Below, piece by piece: positions 60,278 to 64,000 of a stretch of DNA of 64,000 bases. The position numbers were made by a program, and so were the translations under genes. The notes below the pieces were generated by a model, which was not told where the DNA came from, made no database searches, and worked only from the letters and a program-made list of their open reading frames with translations. The DNA comes from Archangium violaceum Cb vi76 (lineage in GTDB: Bacteria; Myxococcota; Myxococcia; Myxococcales; Myxococcaceae). Every line of letters starts with the position of its first letter. Position 1 is the first letter of the stretch. The stretch lies in assembly GCF_000733295.1 (NCBI RefSeq), contig NZ_JPMI01000004.1:40086-104085 (forward strand), written 5' to 3'.

Positions 60278-61201
60278 GTGCCGGAGAAAGACTGGGAGAA
60301 GCTGGGAGAGCTGTCCGAGGGACTGAAGGCCGGAGCGGTGGCCACGAGCCGTGAGGGTTTCGGCCTCATCGGCGCCGTGGCGGAGCCGCCCGGAATCAGC
60401 CTGCTGGAGCGGATGAAGGCCCGCCGCGCCCAGATTCATCGCGCCGCCGCCGGGGCCGTGACGAAGACCTGGGAGGGGCCGGGCTGGATTCAGGCCCTGG
60501 ACTGCCACGGGGCGCTGGGCGTCGCCATTGGCGGCTCGCTCAAGCCCTCGGGCTCGGGCTCGGACTACCACCTGCTGGTGTCCACGGATGGCGGCCAGCA
60601 GTGGCAGGGCCGCGGGCTGGTGGGCGCGCCGAGCCTCGGCCAGGTGCTCGCCATCAGCGAGCGGGAAGTCTGGGTGCTGGGGGCCTTCTTCCTCGGGCGA
60701 ACCACGGACGGCGGTGCCTCGTGGATGGAGCTGGAGCTGGAGGGCGAGCGCAACCCGCACACGGAGCGGCTGCGGCGTGTCGAGGGCGGTGTGGCCCTGC
60801 TGGGCAGGACGCTCTCCGTCAGCACGGATGGGGGCTCCACGTGGAGCCAGCTGAACGTGGGCGCGGCGCGCGTGGTGGACGTGGACGGGGCCTTCGTGGC
60901 CGCGGTGGTGGACGGCCAGGCCCGCGTGGGCGAGCGCCAGGGCTCCGAGGTGCGTTGGCTGGAGCCGCTGCCCCTGGGCCGTGAGCCGCTGCGGCTCGTG
61001 GCCTCCGAGGGCGCGCTGCGCCTGCTCACCCGGGGCGTGGACCCCTCCAAGGGTCCGGATCCGGCGCTCCACGTGAGCGAGGACGGGGGCCGCACGTGGG
61101 CGAGCTACTCGCTGCCGCTCGGGCCTCAGGTGGACATCGCCGGCCGCGAGTGGGGCCTCGGCGTGGACATCCGCGGCGGCATCTACGGCCGCGTGGGGTG
61201 A
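60278..61201 (+). CDS. YCF48/BNR-repeat beta-propeller protein
   Basis: 307 aa starting with GTG at 60278. Repeats like a photosynthesis-assembly (YCF48) or BNR propeller are seen: LLVSTDGGQQWQGRGL, GRTTDGGASWMELELEG, LSVSTDGGSTWSQLNVGA and LHVSEDGGRTWASYSLPL, each with the Ser/Thr-x-Asp-Gly-Gly-x-x-Trp turn. There is no signal peptide, so it is cytoplasmic. It is probably a protein-binding scaffold; function unknown. Two hairpins lie between it and the convergent SUFU gene. Confidence 0.78.
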   Translation: MPEKDWEKLGELSEGLKAGAVATSREGFGLIGAVAEPPGISLLERMKARRAQIHRAAAGAVTKTWEGPGWIQALDCHGALGVAIGGSLKPSGSGSDYHLLVSTDGGQQWQGRGLVGAPSLGQVLAISEREVWVLGAFFLGRTTDGGASWMELELEGERNPHTERLRRVEGGVALLGRTLSVSTDGGSTWSQLNVGAARVVDVDGAFVAAVVDGQARVGERQGSEVRWLEPLPLGREPLRLVASEGALRLLTRGVDPSKGPDPALHVSEDGGRTWASYSLPLGPQVDIAGREWGLGVDIRGGIYGRVG

Positions 61202-61221
61202 CGAGGGTCTCCATGCCGGGA

Positions 61222-61279
61222 GACCCTCACCCCCGCCCCTCTCCCAGCGGGAGAGGGGTGTGCCCTCCCGGCGGGAGGG
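61222..61279. repeat. GAGAGGG-type repeat copy 3 (inverted) plus a second hairpin
   Basis: The segment 61222-61258 is an inverted copy of the dispersed repeat, with a perfect 10-bp stem CCCCTCTCCC/GGGAGAGGGG around AGC. A second perfect 7-bp hairpin (CCCTCCC-GGC-GGGAGGG) is at 61263-61279. They lie between convergent genes and may act as a two-way terminator. Confidence 0.7.
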
Positions 61280-61294
61280 GAATGAGGTTGGCGG

Positions 61295-61398
61295 CTAAGC
61301 CAAGAGAAGTAATTCCGTTCAGGGGGCCCAGCGCCAAGGCCCGATTTCTCGGCCTCAGCGGTTGTACCCCCTGACCGAACTTAGTTCGGGTGGCTTAG
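61295..61398. mobile_element. 104-bp imperfect palindrome, MITE-like
   Basis: The first 32 bp (beginning CTAAGCCA and ending TCAGGGGG) and the complement of the last 32 bp agree at 25 of 32 positions. The ends CTAAGCCA are identical for 8 bp. The inner part holds a further small hairpin (GGCC/GGCC). The element runs into the TAA stop of the SUFU gene. It could be a miniature inverted-repeat element or a large terminator structure; no target duplication was found. Confidence 0.45.
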
Positions 61399-62081
61399 AG
61401 CTGCACCTGCTCCCGGCCGGGATCGGTGATGTAGCCGGTGCCCGCGGCCACCAGCTTCGCCATCAGCCGGTCCATGCCGTTGGAGCGCGAGAAGGCCATC
61501 TCGTTCTTCGTCACGCCCACCAGAGTGAGCAGCTGCACCTTCCCCGACTCGAGCTGGAAGTGCGTGGGGCGCGAGGGGTCGATCACGAAGACGAAGCCGT
61601 TGAGCTTGGACTCACCGCCCGTCAGCGTGCCCTCCACCGGGTAGCGGTGCCCCACCGCGAAGGCGCGCATGCACACCAGGTTGTAGGCCATCATGTCCAG
61701 CAGCCGCAGCACCGGCCACTGCGCCTCCTCGGTCGTGTGGATGACCATCTCGTACCCGACGCCGCTGGGGGAGTTGGCGTCCACTTCCTCTCCCGGGGCC
61801 AGGGTGATGGGGTTGGACAGGCCACTCGTCACGTACGTCCAGTAGGGGTACTCGGGACTCGGCGGCGCCACGCGCACGCCCATGCCTCCCCAGTTGGGAT
61901 CCAGCTCCTTCACCTCGGCCAGCTCACTCTCCAGCCAGGCCTCCAACGCACCAGACTGCTCCAGCGTGTAGACCTCTTCGCTGATGGCCCCGAAGAGCTT
62001 CGGGTACTCCACCTCGTCACGATCCGCCCAGCAGTCCTCATACCACTGGCAGAAGGCCTCATCCGTCTCAGGCGCTTTCAT
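61395..62081 (-). CDS. Suppressor-of-fused (SUFU) domain protein
   Basis: 228 aa, cytoplasmic. The SUFU-like fold of bacteria is suggested by GMGVRVAPPSPEYPYWTYVT, SGLSNPITLAPGEEVDA, GYEMVIHTTEEAQWPVLRLL and FVFVIDPSRPTHFQLESGKV. Such proteins often act as immunity proteins of polymorphic toxin systems, although no toxin is adjacent here. The end of the gene overlaps a palindromic element that includes the stop codon. Stand-alone gene. Confidence 0.78.
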   Translation of the reverse strand: MKAPETDEAFCQWYEDCWADRDEVEYPKLFGAISEEVYTLEQSGALEAWLESELAEVKELDPNWGGMGVRVAPPSPEYPYWTYVTSGLSNPITLAPGEEVDANSPSGVGYEMVIHTTEEAQWPVLRLLDMMAYNLVCMRAFAVGHRYPVEGTLTGGESKLNGFVFVIDPSRPTHFQLESGKVQLLTLVGVTKNEMAFSRSNGMDRLMAKLVAAGTGYITDPGREQVQL

Positions 62082-62349
62082 AGCGAGGGGGACTCTAACG
62101 GGTTGTTCCCTCGCGATTCACTTTTCCTTCATGTGGAACTGTCTGGTCCCATGGTGGGTAACCTTCTTCCCACTCCATGGCGCACCGCTTCCCAACCCAG
62201 GGCAGGCAGGCAAGCACCCCTGTCGCACGCTGTACCCACGGAGCGACTTGCGGTGGACGAAGTGGGGTGGCGGGTGCCCGGTATGGGTCGTGAATGGGAG
62301 TGGAGCGACGAGCAGGCAGGGCGCTCGGGTCCACACCTGGAGGAGCGAC

Positions 62350-63330
62350 ATGCAGAGGGGATGGAAGGCCGCGGCCATGGCCGTGGTGCTGGCGGGGGCT
62401 GGGGCGGCGAGTGCTCACGAGTTCACCTGTGACAAGCGCGTCCAGGTGATGGGCGAGGGGCAGACCCCGGGTGTGGCGCCCCGGGTGACGAAGTTTCCGG
62501 CCACGCTGCGCTTCCACTACAAGCTGAGGAACGTCCACCCCACGGGGGAGTCGGTGGCGGACTTCGTGGAGGATCCGCTGCTGGCGCGCTACGGTTTCGG
62601 GACGCCCTTCCCCACGCCCATGGCGGTGGGGGTGGGGGAGTCGCGCGACGCCACCTTCGAGCTGAAGCTGGACACGCCCGAGGCCTGCCAGGCGCTGGCG
62701 GCCAGTGATGGGCGGGGGGATGACAGCTTCGACAGCGCGCTCCGGGTGAAGTGGGCCCTGGGCGAGACGCAGTGCGCCGCGCGCGTCACCTGCTGCGAGC
62801 CCTTCGTGGACTGCGAGCTGACGTGTCCGCCGGATGATCCGCACTGCGTGGAGACGCCGAGCCCGGTGGCACCGGGGCCCTCGCGCAACGCGGGCTTCTT
62901 CAAGGTGCACGAGCAGGCGCTGGGGCAGTGCCTCGCGGGGGGCGCTCTGGACCTGGGCGTGGCGCGGGTGGAGTCGCTGGAGCAGGCGCTGGGCCTGTTG
63001 TGGGCGAGCCCCGGCCTGGACCGCAACGGCGGGGTGCGCACCGAGACGGATGTGCTCCGCTTCGAGCTGGCACGCGAGGCACTGGTGGCCACGTGCAACG
63101 AGCGGCTCTTCGGCGCCAGTGAGAAGCGGGGCCGGGCGCTGGACGAGGCCCTGCGCACCCTGCGGGGCAGCTCGGGGGAGACGGGGCTGGAGCGGCTGGG
63201 GCGGGAGCTGGGCCGCCACAATGACGCGGGGCTCGGCAAGCCGTTGCCCGGGGGCTTCGACGCGGGGCGCGCCACGCCGGCGCACGCGGCCAGCATCGCC
63301 GTGGACCCGGTGGAGCCGGGCCGCCGGTAG
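62350..63330 (+). CDS. Secreted Cys-rich protein of unknown function
   Basis: 326 aa from the ATG at 62350, behind AGGAG, with a signal peptide (KAAAMAVVLAGAGAASAHEF). The first 120 mature residues are beta-rich (FPATLRFHYKLRNVHPTGES). A Cys cluster is at CAARVTCCEPFVDCELTCPP, likely disulphide-bonded. The C-terminal half is helical. No known domain was recognised. It lies 39 bp before a lipoprotein gene and is probably cotranscribed. Confidence 0.72.
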   Translation: MQRGWKAAAMAVVLAGAGAASAHEFTCDKRVQVMGEGQTPGVAPRVTKFPATLRFHYKLRNVHPTGESVADFVEDPLLARYGFGTPFPTPMAVGVGESRDATFELKLDTPEACQALAASDGRGDDSFDSALRVKWALGETQCAARVTCCEPFVDCELTCPPDDPHCVETPSPVAPGPSRNAGFFKVHEQALGQCLAGGALDLGVARVESLEQALGLLWASPGLDRNGGVRTETDVLRFELAREALVATCNERLFGASEKRGRALDEALRTLRGSSGETGLERLGRELGRHNDAGLGKPLPGGFDAGRATPAHAASIAVDPVEPGRR

Positions 63331-63369
63331 GGCCACTGCTTTCACACACCTTCCAGGAGAACACTCACC

Positions 63370-63906
63370 ATGAAGAAGCGGATGCTGTCGGTGTTGGGCG
63401 CGGTGGCGCTCGGGCTCGGGGGTTGTGGTGGCGCGTCCCGGACGGAGACGACGGGCCCGGGTCAGGACTTCCCCTCGGACGCGCAGGGCCAGCGCTTCGA
63501 GCTGCGCCTCAAGGGGGTGAACAACCCCGGGTATGACTCGGCGCTGGTGCAGGTGCGCCGCATCTCCGTCACCACGGTGGCGGGCGAGGCCCTGCCGGTG
63601 CGCCTCAAGTCCCGTTTCCCGATGGAGCTCACGCAGGCGGAGCAGGCGCACCTGGTGGGCCTCTTCCTGGTTCCCGAGGGCGTGGAGCGGGTGAAGGTGG
63701 AGGTGACGTTCGACGACTTCGGCGGGTATGAGGAGGGCTCGGGCGGTGGAGTCATCGACACGCGGGTGGCGCCGCTGCGCTTCGAGGCGCCGCTGACGTA
63801 CCTGTCCGAGCGTGGCCGCGCGGTGGTGCACCTGGACCTGAAACAGTCGTTCCAGACGCACGGCGAGGCGAAGCTGCTGCTGCCGAGTCTGGACGTGCGT
63901 TACTAG
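63370..63906 (+). CDS. Lipoprotein of unknown function
   Basis: 178 aa with a lipobox signal (LSVLGAVALGLGGCGG, Cys19). The mature part looks beta-rich (RFELRLKGVNNPGYDSALVQ, then VKVEVTFDDFGGYE) with a tail KLLLPSLDVRY. It resembles DUF4382-like or similar secreted beta-sandwich proteins only loosely. Probably cotranscribed with the preceding secreted protein gene. Confidence 0.7.
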   Translation: MKKRMLSVLGAVALGLGGCGGASRTETTGPGQDFPSDAQGQRFELRLKGVNNPGYDSALVQVRRISVTTVAGEALPVRLKSRFPMELTQAEQAHLVGLFLVPEGVERVKVEVTFDDFGGYEEGSGGGVIDTRVAPLRFEAPLTYLSERGRAVVHLDLKQSFQTHGEAKLLLPSLDVRY

Positions 63907-63920
63907 TGTGGTCCGAGGGC

Positions 63921-63966
63921 CCGTGGATGTCCCCTCTCCCTCTGGGAGAGGGTTAGGGTGAGGGTC
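63921..63966. repeat. Dispersed GAGAGGG-type palindromic repeat, copy 4
   Basis: CCGTGGATGTCCCCTCTCCC, then TCTGGGAGAGGGTTAGGGTG and AGGGTC. It shares its 5' flank and hairpin with copy 2 at 40899. It lies 15 bp after the lipoprotein stop codon. Confidence 0.75.
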
Positions 63967-64000
63967 TTCCCTCCTGGTTCTTGGAACGCGCGGGTGAAGA

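Overview
The window is very GC-rich, densely coded DNA with long antisense shadow frames. It carries several families typical of myxobacteria: a eukaryote-like Ser/Thr kinase with a DUF4388 tail, an Oar-type TonB receptor, Imm49 and DUF4150 proteins, and many secreted proteins of unknown function. I infer a member of Myxococcota, probably Archangiaceae/Cystobacterineae. No rRNA, tRNA or CRISPR array was seen.

Layout. 1-8.6 kb (minus strand): the 5' part of an Oar-like TonB-dependent receptor, then an operon of coiled-coil protein, Ser/Thr kinase, lid-less Hsp70 and J-protein, headed by a zinc-ribbon protein. 8.9-11.7 kb (plus): a Crp/Fnr regulator and a membrane histidine kinase, separated by two CRP-type palindromes. 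11.7-15.3 kb (minus): a LuxR-type regulator, two HtrA/PDZ proteases, a small outer-membrane barrel and a small membrane protein. 15.4-17.4 kb: a Nudix hydrolase, a Nudix remnant with an internal deletion, and an M20 peptidase. 17.4-25.2 kb (minus): a three-gene overlapping envelope operon (AsmA-like, YdbL-like lipoprotein, PD40/TPR protein). 25.4-29.9 kb (minus): an esterase remnant and a type VI secretion effector island (PAAR-like DUF4150, AHH nuclease toxin, Imm11, a ketosynthase-like protein that lost its catalytic residues, Imm49). 30-38.5 kb: phosphatase, GNAT, thioesterase, histidine kinase, PadR plus Lnt-like pair, GH43 and an exported EEP enzyme. 38.6-40.8 kb: convergent, separately encoded LigD-type ligase and polymerase. 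40.9-50 kb: small secreted and membrane proteins, an ACT protein, a VOC protein, an amidohydrolase, gene remnants, PAP2, DUF3943 and an EEP lipoprotein. 50.2-57.5 kb: an accessory segment with a HipA/HipB module under two HipB-type operators, a pseudokinase-like membrane protein, and a HTH - AAA+ ATPase - subtilase operon resembling the IetAS defence/incompatibility system, bordered by short repeats. 57.5-64 kb: AmrS radical-SAM enzyme, ferritin-like protein, sensor-like and unknown proteins, a SUFU protein, and a palindromic MITE-like element.

The most interesting parts are the 50-57 kb accessory segment with its well-formed operators, the type VI effector island with its catalytically dead ketosynthase, the Hsp70/J/kinase operon, and the paired CRP sites. 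Four gene remnants (Nudix, esterase, AraC, DUF1963) show ongoing gene loss, mostly at the edges of accessory modules.
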